NCBI GenBank assembly: GCA_034687125.1
Contig: JAQGBZ010000001.1
Coordinates: 248,001-312,000 of the forward strand
Direction of reading: 5' to 3'
DNA from: Neelides folsomi
Lineage: Eukaryota; Arthropoda; Collembola; Neelipleona; Neelidae
Length of the DNA stretch: 64,000 nucleotides
The notes under the pieces are model-generated. The model had not been told where the DNA came from. It worked only from the letters and a program-made list of their open reading frames with translations, and made no database searches. The position numbers were made by a program, and so were the translations under genes. Shown one piece after another: positions 38,024 to 53,400 of the stretch (positions within the stretch are counted from its first letter, which is position 1; the number at the start of each line of letters is the position of its first letter).

Positions 38024-38462
38024 CAGATATTTCTAAATTGGCTACTAATCATCATACCTGACATTTAGTTGGAATTAACCAAGATAAACTTATTTTACCA
38101 CATATAGTATACTACTTAATTATATATTAATAATATGTATTTCATCTAACTAACAGCCCAACGGTACCAAACTTTGGATTTCTTAAAGATTAAGACTTGA
38201 TCGTTTAAAATATAGGTTTTGAAGAGTATCAAGACCAGTTAGCGCTAAACAGGGTGTTTTTTAAAGACATTCATAATCGACATTTACAATTAAAATTCAA
38301 CGCTGTGTTAAAAATGAAAATAAGCCCACCAACCCACTGTGACAAAGAGTCATCAGTCTGATTTGCTTCATTTCGCGTTTCCGTCAATGGAGCATTGATA
38401 AGAAATTGTCCAATTGAAGAGAAAGTTTGGTACCGTGCGGCCAGAGTCTGTCTAAATGGGAT
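38024..38462. other. 3' UTR of muscleblind
   Basis: Sequence just after the muscleblind stop codon (on the - strand) and therefore probably its 3' UTR; the duplication at 37490-38023 may belong to it as well. No gene seen. Confidence 0.4.
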
Positions 38463-41400
38463 CTAATTGGGTCTCATTCTCTTTACCCCGGCTACATGAG
38501 GGGCAGAACCAGCCACAGCAGCTGCCGCAGCAGCTGCTGGATTCCCAACATATAACTGTTGTGACCCCATCGAGGAAGCTGCCGAAACAGCGACCGGGAC
38601 AGGGCCGCGGGCAAACTGACCATAGGCCGCCAAAAGAGCCTGGTTCTGCTGGAAACTACCCATAGCTGCAGCCGCCCCTTGGGCCCCTAGCTGCATCCCA
38701 AATGGGTTGAACATGGCCGCAGAGGCCAATTGGTTCGCATTCCCTTGCTGCATCCCAGCCAGGGCTGCGGGGTTGAACTGAGCTCCTCCTAACCCTTGGG
38801 CTCCCTGGTTCCCCAAAAGACCCGCCCGTTGGGCCGCCGCAAACTGAGGGAAAGCGGCTAAAAGCGGGTTCATGGCCGCTGATGCGGCAAAAGGGTTCAA
38901 ACCCGCTTGGCCCATGTTGAGATTCATGCTCACTTGGGACTGACCCCCGCCCCCCGCCCCACCCCCTGCCAAGGAACCTTGGAAAGCGGCTGGGTTGGCA
39001 AGAGCGGCCATCGCTTGCTGATACTGGTTGATAAGCTGTTGTTGCGGATTATTCTGCTGATGAAAGCCCTGATGCTGTTGGAAAGAGGCGGCCGCCGCAG
39101 CAGCAGGATACCCCCCATACCCCCCTTGGGACTGAGGGACCGGGGGAGCAACAGGCTGCGGAGTTTTATTCGTCTGCAACGCCACGCCCGTGTAATTAAT
39201 GGCAGCCAGTGCGTTGTGGTAGCTCTGAGCCGCGGCCACGTAAGCAGCGTTATTCTGTTGGATCTGAGCTGCTGAGACGCCCGAGCTCCCCACGAGCCCT
39301 TGGGCTCCGAGCCCTTGAGCTCCGAGCCCTTGGGCTACTCGCATCCGCTTGATGGCGGATTCGCCCTTTGACCCCAAGTCCTCCTCGTCCCCGCCGGACC
39401 CCAAATTCCCATCGAGATTGTGTTCGCCCTCGTCGGAGGGTTCAGACTTGGGGCGCTTGTTTGGAGAGTCCGTCCCCACCCCTCCGCCGGCCACCAAACT
39501 GTCCAGTGACCCATTGAGGCCTCCACTACTTGAGTCTTGAGACGAAATCAGCCCGCCCCCTCCAGAACCCATTGACGGCGCAGAGGAATTGTGCTGGATG
39601 CTATTAGCTGTGAAAATAACTGGTGTAACTAAACAAGTCAGGCAGAGCTTCCGCGCTGAAGCAAAAAATAACACCGTTGAGAGACAAGAAGACGATTTGT
39701 TTAGTTGTAGCCAATATTATATAAATATATATAATAATAAATTCAATTAAATGAGTAATTAAGTTCAATATGCGGAGTTGGGCCAGAGCAATGAAGGAGC
39801 CACGTCCTTACTCCGCATGCAAGCGAGAATCGACTATTTCGGCGAAACAGGGGGTTGTGGAAGCTAAAAAAAAACATTGCCACTTACATGAGACGGGCAC
39901 AAACGGCTGCTGTAATTGCATCAATTGTTGATAAGCCGCTGCCGATGGATTGTTCGCTGGTTGGTAAACTGGAACGCCGCTCTTGTCATTCGCTGGTCGC
40001 TTGTAAGCCACCATGCCTGGGTATGTCTATTCGCACAAGTCACAATATGTTAGAATTATTTTGCCAACCCCATGGTTTGCCTCTTTGCATAGCCAATGTC
40101 CATTCACCTCATTTGCACTTGGACCGAAATCCTGTTCATACTCTATCCTGAGATAACTATCCAATTTAATTCTCAATTTAATTCTCAAATATTCCCTGAA
40201 TATCAATTTAAAATTCATTGTCTATATTGTATATTAAAATATTCCCTCAGCAAAATTTTTAATAAAAACATAAACCAAAACCGATAATTATATAACAGAG
40301 GTGATTTCAACGCAAATTAATATATTATTGGCTTGCTTTTAACATTATAAAGTAATATATGTATAAAAGTAATTGTAAATATGTTTATGTAGCTTGTGTT
40401 ATTTAAATTAAAATTGTTAATAAATTATAAATATATTGTATGTATTATGTAATTATGTATGTACCTAATTAACATGTAAATTATTAATTATTGAGTAAAA
40501 AATTAAAAATTATGTAAGTCGAAATGGAAAAAATAAAATAATAATTTAATTTATAAACTTTCACCATACACTAGTAGCGCAACGCGTGCATAGGTCAGGC
40601 AAATGATAAATAATGCAAAAGTTGTGAGTGTGGGTATGTACGTTATTTAACAGGTTATAATCACTGCAATATTTGTATTCATACCAGGCAAAGGTCACCT
40701 TCCGCACTTCCCCGTTTCATGCCTTCGTTCGAACATCCCCGTTTCAAGCCAATTCCTCTTCTCGGACATCCCCATTTCCGATCATTGAGGCTTTTCACTT
40801 GCAACGAATATCTCCGTGTTAGTTCAAGTGACTCACTCACCGAGGTCACGTTCCGGGAAGTCGCATAAGGTGTCAAAGGGTCAGTACGAGACTGACCCAA
40901 TACTTCTTTTTGAAATGTGCATGTGGCATTTTCAGCCACGAAAGTCTATGTATAAATTGAAACAAGGCAGGCTAAAAAAAATATCAAGGGGAATACATTT
41001 TTTAATTTACAACCAATAACTTACACATATCAGCATACGAAAAAAATGACTAAAAATAATTATTCAAAATAATATAAATACTATAATACAATATTAAAAA
41101 TTGGCATACAATATAACTACATAAATAAATAGTATCAAATATAGGAGTTGAGTCTAAATGAGTGAAGTATTAAGTATTAGGTAATCTATATTCTAAATGA
41201 AATGTTTTACCTAAAAAGTTTGAATCTAATAGGTTCATGAACACAACTAGAACTACAGTGATCAAGTTAATACTCGAAAAATCTTTCCCGATAGAATTTA
41301 ATTTGGTCTAATGCAGAGTACAATGAGTAATCAAAATTACGTTCTAATCAATAGGTCCATTCTCTCCCGCAAATACAAAAGCGGATAATTAGAAAAGAAA

Positions 41401-44400
41401 ATGTCTTTCGACAGTAGGAGTTTCGACATACATATAAACATACCTCTAGTCGGTCACCGCGAGGGACTTTCTGTTGGACAAGTTGTTGCTGTTGTTGCAC
41501 TCCCAACGGTGACACAACGGCTCCTCCAGTGTGATCAGACACCATTGGAACAAGGGGTGCTGCCGCAAAGTACGGATTGTATGCTTGGCTTGTCACTCCA
41601 GCAAGGTACGGATTCGTTGTCTTAAAATTATAATTTACGTCAATCCCTCCCTTATAACTTGGACCAATATTAAATTGGGTTTAATACAATAACTACTTTT
41701 ATATTGTAATACATCACTATTATGATATATACAGGTACGAATTATTTAGGTATTTTACTTTGTATTAGTATATGCCTCTACATTAAAAATAAATGATGGG
41801 CGGATGGATGTGAGTAAACTTACCGGGACCGGAATCTGACCGGGAACCACAGGTTGACCTGGTGCCAAACCCATTTGTTGCATCAGGGCATTCTTTAGAG
41901 CCAAATGGTTCCGTCCATTAATCAGCAACTGGTCCTTCAAATGAAGGGGAGGATGGAAGTATTTGCAGGGTGGTTTCTCCCGGTTGCATCGTCCCTACAA
42001 CATAATAAAAAACATTAAAATCTGTTCATATCTCCCATTAATTCCTTAATATCCAATACTTCACAAACTTCCATTTCGACCCGCCTCCTTAAATCTTAAG
42101 AGATTTAAGACAAACCCTCATTTTTCCCTAAAAAGCAATAAATTCGTGAGGGAGTTATTATCCAAAAACCTACATAAAATAGTACATACATTACACACAT
42201 ACCAACCATGTGTGTGCGAGCATGTGAGGTAATATATGGAAGAGGTAATAACTCTTATAAAAAAGAAAATACAGAAGGTAATATCTGAAGAGAGATGGAT
42301 AAAAAAGGAGCCGAGCCGAAAGGTTATAAAATAACTCGGCTATACTAATCCTCTATTTATAAAGAATCTATTATTTATTCGACAAAGGGAGAATCAATAA
42401 CTCATGGTCAAGCTCCTTCAACCATTCCCCGTCAGTTGTTATATTGTACGAATATGTTGTATGGTATGTGTGTGTGTGTGGCCGTCGAAGCAGCCGATGA
42501 TATCTCCAATACAATTTACTTTACTTTTTCTCCCGGTTCAACTCATCTCATCTTGGTGAGACGGAAAATTTGTCACTTTCTGCCAGTCCAGTGAGCTGAA
42601 AAGAGATTCGCTGCCACATCAACTACTTACACCACAGGATTTCAAAAACAGCCCCTTTTGTTCCCCACCACACCGACGACCGGTCTTTAGGAGACTAATA
42701 TGGAAAAATTGAAGGACCCGCCTCGTCCCAAATAATATAAATGTACATGATTATGCCTATTCGAGTGTGGTGGAGTCGGGAAACCTGCCACCACCACGAA
42801 GGCTCAAGGAGGGAGCCAAATTGCCTTTTTAAGAAACCCAAATTCTTCCAGCTTCCTTCCCCTATCTCTTCCCGAGCCCAGTCAGGCATAAAATTCCATC
42901 CAATTTTGAATCTCCTTCTCCACCCCAATCTCGACCATCCTGAAGGCTCGGAGTTTGAAGGGGAGCTTGGCGATCAACGGACGATAACGTCAACATTAGC
43001 TCCAGTCCTTCCAAACGAGGAGGAACTCGTGTGTCCCAAGAGTTGCAAATTACCTCAACTCCCCAAATCACCCTCGGTGGGAGAGGAAGTCTAAAACTGT
43101 AAAAATCCTCCTTCCTAAATGTCAGCCAATGTCTTCCATGGCCAAAATCCATGAATCCATCACCTCCGCCCACAGTCCCACCTAACTTTTCACAAATTGG
43201 CTCCTCAATTCTACAATTTACTTTCAACTACTCAGCCGATGAAATATTGGGTTCCTATCTCCCTACGTTGTAATAGATAATATATCCTTCTTCCACCACC
43301 ACACCTCACCCTGCGAGCGGAAAGGAGCCAAGGAGCTACGCGGAAATGAGCACTATCAGGCCACCATTCAAGACACGCCAAAAATATTACTTTGCTATCA
43401 ATATGAAAGAGTTTAAAAGAAGGCTCATCTCCTAAATATATTTTCAGATATATCCACAAGACATCCTCAGAAAAAAAACCCTCATATTTTTCTCTCTCTA
43501 CAGGCGGAACCCATGCGACCACATCAGAAGACATGGTCGGAAGGGCAAAAACGGGTTACAGCCTCCCTACTTACTCTTTCCCAACTCTAAGATCCGGGAG
43601 AAGGAAACATGTGCAAAATGTGATTTATACTCCCATTTCTCCCCTTCCTCCGCTCACTCCCTACTTCTCTCTCAACTCATCGGCTCCCATCCTCCTTTTG
43701 TTTTATTAGCAACTTCTGCCCCAAATTTTAATTTCCCATTGCCTTGAGCCATACGCTGAGGTTCAAATTGATTTTTTACTCCTTCATTCCCCACTAACCA
43801 TAAGAGAGTCTGTGGCGAGAATAAGAGTTGATGGAGTGAAGCTTGAAACAAGGCGCTAAGAATGCCCTCAAACCCTCTTAGGAAAAGACGAGTTAAAAGA
43901 TCAATAAAAGAGACCGATTTAGACTTAAGACAAGCCTTAAAAGCCATTACGCCGATTGAATAGATCCAAGTATTTAGATGAAGAAACTCCACTGATGTTC
44001 CAAGAGTCCCTTCCAACGACTTCCAGATTCAGAGGTTAATCTCTCCTCTGACGGAGAAGAGGCATTAGACCATTTACACATCCACCTTTCAACAACCATA
44101 GATGTAATTTCCTCACACTCCCTTTCATGTCCTCATGGCTTTGCTTCCACAACTCCCCTATAATTCCCCTTCCTCTCGCGCCCAAAATTACGGACCAAGA
44201 ATTCCATTTTGGAAATCCAACCCGTGTTTACCAACCCACACACTGTCTCCAGACTCTGTTTCTCCCTTATGATGAAAATTAATTGGATTGGTCAGAGTAT
44301 CTCTTTGTTCTCCCTGTGCTTATCCCCATCAAATTCATCCAACGACAATTTCCGCCTCACCATATATATTTACAATATTAAATCTCCACTTGTAAGAGAC

Positions 44401-47400
44401 GTCCAGCTCATCCTAAAAGCCAAGGCTGGAATCGGTGAAAACGAAAATGGCGAATGGGGCGGAGAGCCATCAGCTCTATCATTATTTATTTTCTCCCCGC
44501 AGTCAGTATACCAAAATTTATGGTAATACACTGGGAGTCAAAGTCCGCTCTCCCTCCCAAACCCTTATGTCTCTTAATGAATTTTTAATGTACTCCACAC
44601 ATACGGACAGACTTCCACTCTCATACATATTAGTTAGTCTCATAAACCAAACTATGTATACATTCAACCTTCCCCATATCCACCAAGGATGAAGAGGGAA
44701 ATTGGAAGAGAAAGAGAAAACACTCTCAACGCTTCTCAAGTTTTCACTCAACCTCCGTCGTTCCATCCATAATTTATTAAATTTAAAACTTAACTTTTCA
44801 ACTTTCCCAGTCATCCCACCTTCTTCCCACACCAAGGAGAACAAAATAACATTTCACTTAGGTCTTTTCTACTTACAATCCAAACAACTTAATTCTCAAT
44901 CCCACACGAATGTTCATTTAAAATTACACGTCTATTCAATTCAATTCCATTTACAACCCAAAGTTGTAATTTTGTAAATTCTTCTTTAATGTTCAAAGAA
45001 TAGTTCTTAATAATTCATCCAAAGCATAAAATCATAATTGAGAATAACACGTAAATAAAAATAATAAAATTGCTGTCAAAAAGTTCCTAACACGGCTCGT
45101 GCGAACCTCCAAAGGAGAAGGGGGAGAAAAGGATGATATAATAATGTAATCGCATCCAAAGTCATTTAAAGACATCAACCAAGCTCATAAATTCCCCAAA
45201 CTCTTTCAAGTCAGGGGCTGAGGAGACATAAAGAACTTTTCGTCCCATGAAACTCCTATGTAAACTATGCTTCCCATTCCTCTTCTCAACCTTTATATAC
45301 ACCAAAATCAGCATATATAAAACCACGCTGAAATATCAGCATATACCAAAGCATAACTATTCACTACAGTATGGCTATATAACTGCTGATATCCATCAGT
45401 AGATATCCATCCGTATAAAAACTGTTTCTCTAATAATATACTTACAAGTTGTTTAAAACTGTCTCAATATAACTCGGGGGACAAAAACTGTCTTCTTGTA
45501 TCTATAATGTCTTATGTAAATTAGGTATAATATGATATAAGATATCTCTCATGCCCTCATTTACCTATCAAAGTTTACCATATGAAGAACTTTGAGTTCC
45601 CGCAATAATTTTTTATCCTCCCCTTGTCAAAAGAGATAGTGAAAGGAGGAAAAGGTGCAAGAAGAAAGTCAGCCCTCAGTTCGGACAACTCTTTTCATCC
45701 CTAAAGTATAATTCTCTCTTTTTTATAGGAGCAGTAAAGTCTGAAGTGAGGAACTCCTTTCTCTCCACTGGAGACCTTCCTTGGCCAACTTACACGATGG
45801 TCGACCATCTCGACCGATCATACCTTTTCAAAAAAGGAAGAAAAAAAGTTCATGGGGCATTTCCCTCAAACTTTACGAGCCAATTTTTCACTCGCATTTC
45901 TTCCCTTTTTACTGTCGTCTTGAGGAAAATCGCCCCTCCTCGGACTTCCTCTTTTCTCATCACCAAAATCTAAAGGCCTTATTTTTTCCCTACCCAGAAA
46001 AACTTTCCCCTCCAAAAAACTCAAATTTCTCCGGATAATAAAATGAAATGAGAATGGAGAAAAGTGTGAAATGGGCCGCTAACGACCCAATGAGGAACGA
46101 AGAGCCCAATCCTAATCAATTCTTCCTTTACACAACATCCATCCAACTACCACAATGAACCACACCACGTCGGACCAAATGGATATTGGACCTTCTATTT
46201 AAATCCAATAAATTCCGATGTATGTAAGTATCTAAATACAAGGTTCGACATAGCGAGATGAACCATGTTGTTAGTAAACATACATTTATGCAACAGATTC
46301 TCTCGGCTTAGAAAAGGAAATGACAAGAATTGAGATCCCATTTGTTTGGGTAATTCTCTTGTACACATTCATTCCCTCTAAACCACTTATTCAGAGCGGA
46401 GTGGTCGCCGTCCTTTGTAAACCCACACGATCTTTCCTCTCCCGCCATCCCACATCCTAACTACATATCGACCCAATTTTTATTGCGGTTTCGCCATTAA
46501 CTCTCCTCGCTTCGTTCCCTACACTTCTCAATCACTATAGTGGGTTTAAACGGTCGTCTCCTCTCCCATTTCCTCTCTTCCCCTCTCGCTCTCGAAAGTG
46601 GAAAAAGTTGGGGGAGGGTCCGGGACCGTCGGGTCTAATTCTCCTCCAGATACCTTTCTAATCCTCCTCGCCCCCTTTTATCATGTAAAGCATCTCCTCT
46701 CCTTACTTTCAAAATAACTTCAAGGGAGAACTCAAGTTTGGGTAAAGCCCTCTAAAAGGCACTTACCACTTCTCCCACTTTCCAAGCACAAACTTCGATT
46801 CTCATTGGGAGCTCTTCGGCCCTCGACTGGAGGCGAAGAGCCAAAGAATTCTTTTTTGCATGCATAATTTTATACAGCTCGATGACTCCAACCAAGTCTC
46901 ATTTTATTTGACATTTATCGGCCTATTCCACCCAGCTCCTAATTACTTTCCAGCCCAAACGTAAAGTCCAATGTAAGTCCAATGTCTAAAGAACCCCTTT
47001 TCATTATTCCTCTCTCGTTGCCCAAATTACAGTAAGGCTCTCACAGTTCATCTTCAAATAAATAGAACGGAATTGAGGCAGAACAAAAAGGGACTTTCTT
47101 TGGAAAATATCAACTTCCCCTCCTCCATTAATGATTAATAAAAAAGGAAAACACAACATTGGTTTACAGCCAACAAATTCCCTTGCACCAAGCCGAAAGT
47201 CATGAATGAAAATGCCAAGAAGATGAAAGGATCGAGGGGTGACAAAGGGAAACAATGGCCAAGTCGTCATTTCACTCCTCAAATCCTCATCATATGCCAA
47301 AACCCCTCCCCATTTCCCTGTCACGATCCGTCCACATTAGAGGTCTAAAACCCGGCTTACAAGAAACCATCCAGCCGCCCTGAGCCCATTGACCCTCCGA

Positions 47401-50400
47401 CCATTTCATCCTTAACGACTTTTGACAGAATGACATTTCTCACTCAATGCTCCAGCTCAGGAGGTAAAGACCATCAATGTCACTTACTCCTTCCCTCGCA
47501 CCATCAAAATCTCCTCTTCCGTATGGATCTGGGAGATACCAGGGGGATCTGCACAAGAAAAGCTCCTTCTGAACAACTCCGTCGTCCCCTCCACATTCCA
47601 TGATTCCATTCCCCAAAGTTCCAAGTTCATTCCGAGCTTTTCCGTCCAATATCAAGTGATATAAAAAATATATTCCATTCGGCGGGAATGGGCAGCAAAA
47701 TAAGTCCCTTGGTAGGGAAGGGGAGAAGCCCAAAGTGTGAAGAGTCTCCGAATTCCAGAGGGATGACTATTTTCATTCAATAGACAACCCAGGACAGAAT
47801 AGATCTCGTCTCATTTCCCATCCAGCTCACATCACATCACCATCAACGGGATGGGGATGTAAGTAAACTAGCCCCTCCGCTGACTCCGAGGATCAAATGG
47901 AAGGAGCGAAAGCCATCAAGGCAAAGGGTTAACAGACGAAGAGGCTTTTATTTCTCCACGGCGAACTTCATCAAATATTCATTTACTTTTTTCTTATTTT
48001 CCCTCTCAATCCTCTCATGACCCTCCGTTCCCTCCCTTCATTATGGTAAAGAAGTAAAGAAGTTCTCCTTTTGAAAGTACAAGACAAGAGACATACGGAG
48101 GCGTCGCTCAATACTCCTCCTCAACGAGACACATGCCATGTCATGAATGCATGCATTAGTCACAACATAAGTCACATCAGGGGACGTTGAGAGAATGCCA
48201 ATGAATTTAAAATTGACTCTCGTATGACATAAGATCCAAGAAATCAAATGCGGGAAGTAAATCCCATCAGGGAACTGAATTCAAAAACCTCATCTTCCTA
48301 TTTCATTACAAGATGAACATAGCCTAAGATTACTTGATTACACAGAACCCAACTAAAGAATTTCCATCTCCTACTTGGGAAATTGACTTCAATTTTTCTT
48401 GAATTGCTTACTGAAAGCGTATCACGAAAAGAACCATCCATCTCACAAGACGATAAAATACGGTTTCAAAAGAATGAATCTATTCTAAATTCTTTACTTC
48501 TTTTACTTCTCCTTAAATAATTAATGATTTCACAGAAATATGTAAAAGTAAAATAGCCAGGTCAAATTTGAAGGTTTAAAATAACTTGGGAATTTCCGGC
48601 GTCCTTTAACCCTTCTCTGGACAGAAATAAATTAACCCACAGATATTTGGTAAAAATGGCCAGTTGGGCTTGGGTTGTAGTTGGCTCAATAACTCAGGTC
48701 TTCACTTCAACTTCATGTGACTCATTTGAAATAAGCATATATTTGAATATTGTGATATTGTAAGATAAGAAAACTTAAACAATTGATGAGCATGAAAGCT
48801 CAGCGAATGTACAACAATTGGGATCATTTAAATATGGTAATGCATCCGTTTATGACATTTAAAGAAAATACACGAATTGAAGCAATTCAACTCACAGTCG
48901 AAGCCAAAGTGAAGAAACAGGACAAGCCTCCGAACGAACAAAAATTTCAGGAAATGGCTGAAGTTTATTTAGCCCAAAATCAATTGGAGTGTATTGAAGG
49001 GTTTTTAAAACTTCGAGACATGGCAGACGGCAGCTTCTCGGATCACACATTTCAATTAAGGTAAATCTTAAGCTTAATACAGATACATATAAATAACACT
49101 TATTGATATATGTATATAATTATCTAAATTGGAATATGTTAATACCTATAAGTATTATTCATTGTATTGCAGAGAAAATGCCGTAGAAGCTGCGGATATT
49201 TTCGGAACCTTTAGTTTTCGATCATTGGGGTTTAAACCAAAATTGGCAATCTTCAAGAAACTCGAAAATATTGGAGACCAATTGAATTGGATTTTACTTG
49301 TAAGTACTATTTGATTGATATTTCAACATATGTAAATATGATAATACATACGAATGTATCGTACATGCTAACTTCCTATTAGTAGAATATGGGTAAAATT
49401 TCCTGAATAATCCTTTTCCAGATAAAAGGATACGATCCGGAAGCCAATTCTCAAACTGAAGATCCTATTCGAAAAATCCAAGGCATTCGGATCAAAAATC
49501 ACCCATTAAATAAAATTATCATTTTTGCAGACAATGATGGAAATTCCAATTTATCCGTTATCAAGTGTTAAAATTGAATTTTAATTTATCCTATTCAAGG
49601 AATTTAGCCATTTATCGTATCGTATAATGGGATTATTTTTTAATATAAATTTTTTAAATACTCAATATAACAAAAATATTAAAATGTAATATGTATACTC
49701 GTGTATTAAAATCATTTAATGTTAATGCGCTACTATATGATATAATATCTTGTAATATTTATGTAATCATCCTTCAATTTATTTTTTCATTATTCCATTA
49801 CAATTTATCGTTCATTTTTAATCAAAATCAAATGTAAAAAGGTAAATAAAATCTAATAGAGCGAATATCAATTTTTTCCACTTATTTATCAATATTACCA
49901 TAACCGGGTTTTAAGGTCGATCCTAAGTAAAAAATCTCTAGTAGGAAAATTGTCTTGAATTTCATCCAAGGAAAGAGCGGAAGCGGAATGGGAAAAAGAC
50001 CCCTCAATGACTTCACAATAAATCAAGCTTTCAAGAGGAGGAATCTTTAACTTGTAGCTACCTTTCTTTAACTTCTTCCCTTCATTCCTCCTGCTTACAA
50101 TTCATCTCCTTCGCCACTCGTTCCTCTCCCATCCTCAGCCTTCTCATCCTGCCACTCTTCGTCTCTCCTCATTATGCCAATTGCCAAAACCCAACTCCCC
50201 ACCAGCTCCACTCTTTTCTCTCTCTTTTCATCACAATTGATCCAAAGAGCCGCCTGATGCTTCCAAAACAATCCCTTCACCTCCTCTCCCAGATACTCAC
50301 CATTTAAAACTCAATCTTTCGGCAAAGTTTCCTTCCAGGAACAAAAACACACTCCGTCGCATCCTCGCCATTCCTTTTATCCGACAAATAAAGCACTAGA

Positions 50401-53400
50401 CCCAAGTGCATGTTCCAAAGATCCTTGCCAACAACCTCCAACATGATAATGTTCTAATGTAAGAACAATGCCCACAATAAAATCCTTCATGTGAGAATGT
50501 AATTCCAATTCAAATCCAGACACAAATCTTTAAATATCTACCCTAAACCCCAAAATTAATTGATATCATCCCAACACAATTACATTATTATAAATCTATT
50601 TCTGCACTTCAATCTAACACAGATCTTCAACAATTTAAGCACACTACCAATAAGTATCTTATGTAACTTGTAAGATTCCTTATTCACTTTAACTCAATTT
50701 ACACCCATGAGTTATTCATTTTGCTTAACAATGCTTTACCCATTTAGTTTTCTAAGTATTAAAACAAGTGTGAAAGAATACAATACTCAATAATTGAATG
50801 AGAGGGGAAAAAATTCCTCAAAGAACTTCTCATTAATGAGAGAATAACTTGGAGAGTGAAAAATGGAAATAATGAAGATTACATTGAAGAAGAATGCAAG
50901 AGATCGTTTTTTGTCTTATTCAAATCAGAAAGAGATTTACCGCTAAACCAAGGGCTTAATTTACTCTCAGCATGAAATGGAGACAAAAATAATAGGGTGT
51001 TGGCCTAAGGAATTCTGACTATAAATGATATTCCTCTCCTCACCTCACATTGAAGATGAGAAAATGGGAAATAATATTATTCTCACTTTCATTATATACA
51101 CGTACGCATCCTTTCCTTCTCCAAGTAATTACTTCAGCATATAAAGGGGAAATTCGGGTTCGCCCTCTTCGATAAGATTTACTCATTGTATCAACTCGAT
51201 AAGACTCATATGCCAAGTTGAAATAAAGGATTAATAAATTTATTTGGTGAAATGTCAAGCGTCGACGCCTACGACCTCTCAACTCCCAACCTCATCGCAA
51301 TCCTCTCGATCCACTGTCTATACCTAACCATTCAATATTACCTACATCTCTTTCTCTTTGTAATGTAAAAAACTCCATTAATGCATATTATGCATCCACC
51401 ACCACCCTAGTATTTTTTAGCTCCATACAGGACCATATTATGAATAAATTAGTAATGATTTGAGGGAAGCTTGAATGAATTGTCAGGAGTGTCTGGATGT
51501 AAGAAAAAATGGTCCTCAGCACATCTCCTTCCACTTCCTTGAATCTTAACATTATTCACACCTCTCCTCCCTTCCCGCCCACTCTCGCCCTCCTAAATAC
51601 TTCAAATAAATGCCTGTGAGGGAAATGGGAATTGAGAATGATTGGGGTTAATAAATTAGACAAGTTGTGGGTCTTTGGGTGATCTTCCTCCCCGTTAACA
51701 TAAGTTCCCGGAAGTCTCATTTAAAATTAATGCACGAGATCAGAGTAATTGACTCCCTCAAACAGATTATCCCCCCAACCATCCACCAGAGATGGATAAA
51801 TCCAAGATTCAACAAATGTCAAACTCATGTCTTCCCTGTTGAAGAGTGGTGAGGAAAAAATCCGCCATCCCCTCAAATTTACTTCGTCAATTGATGGAGA
51901 ACTAAATACTCTATCTTTGCCCATTGAGCCTTGTGGGTTCGAGGACTAAATACATTTTCCCTCCCGACATGTTCAATCGACGTGGGATGGGCAGAGCAGA
52001 AGACAGACATAAAAACAAAAACCCTAGTAATTTTGCCACATCACAACCATGTGTGGCACTCCTTCACTAGCCTCAATACCCAACTGCTTCATTTCATCCG
52101 ATCCCACATTAAAGAGGCGGAGACGGAGCCTAACTACACAGCTACACGGCCCAAATCGCCTAACTCACTCTTTCCACTCTCCGTCTCAACCAAAAGCTTC
52201 CAGGCTGCTCAACTGCTCACGTTCAAATGAAAACTCACTTCCTCTTTCCCCTCCTTCTAATTTATTTAATTCTACTACAACTGCTTGGAAAAAGAACCAA
52301 GTGGGGTTGTTTCACATTATATGTAACCTATCCATTCTACCTATGTACATGGAAAATCCCAATAGTGGGAACAGCACTTAAGACCGAAAAGACCAGACTC
52401 GTAAATTCCACGCTTGACATTTCATCACAAGTCTGAAAGAGCTAATACAGTTTTAATTGTCAGGGCCAGAGAAGGACCATGCCTCACTCGAGCCTTCCGA
52501 GAGAGAGAGGAAGCTCTTAAAAAGCAAGAGGATTTTCATCACACCCGTCGTTCACATTAAAGCACCAGGGAGAAAGGATGGCATGAAAACAAAATGGGAG
52601 GAGACAACACATGTATGAATCTAATGGCCTTGCCTCTATAATACATCTACAACCTATGGTCCTATTTATCTCTCAAAAATTCAGAGGAATTAAAAGGCAC
52701 ATCTGGATTTATAGCTCACTGAAGCAGACAACGAGAACAACATATGAATCTTTACTTCTCCATACAACACCCATGAAAATATTTTCACTTTCTACACCCT
52801 TCAAAAAAGAACTGAAACCATAAAGTACAAACATGGTTCTAAAATGCTTAAAGCTCCTATGTACCTTTCACTATAAAACAACTTTCATATACATAAATAC
52901 AAATCAGTATTTATAACAAAGACGTCTCCAATTCCCAAAATTCTTCACGGATCCAAAAGCGAGCTATAAAAATATCCGATTTCTGTTAAAAGGAACGCAC
53001 AATACTTTCCTGATTCCAAACTCCCTAGAATGGGTGGAATGAAAAGCAATTTATCATTCAATATACTTACTATAAAAGACAAGCATATTACGGATCAAGG
53101 GTTGTATTTTCAAATAAATCGATCCAAGATCCAAAAAGCCCCATTCTTACGATTAAGAAAACACCAAAGTTGAACAATTTTTATATGAACAAAAAGAGAA
53201 CGAGAAAATTCATATGCACCCTACGTGGAACAAAAATTCATCTCAATAACGGGCCAGAGCAAACTGTCTCGAACCTCTGAGTCCAAAACACCAACGCAGA
53301 ACCATATATCAAGGCAAATAATTTATTTTGGATCAAGTGGAATCTTTTGAGAACGTGTCAGACTCCTTCTCCCTGCGTGTGTATAAAATTTTTGGCATAA

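Noticed and set aside
38463-39600. Long frames on the + strand opposite the last muscleblind exon
   Set aside because: They are shadows of the GC-rich Ala/Gln/Gly coding sequence on the - strand.
42690-47740. Many 80-120 codon frames on both strands in the muscleblind intron
   Set aside because: They arise from low stop density in the pyrimidine-skewed sequence; none resembles a protein or has paired splice sites.
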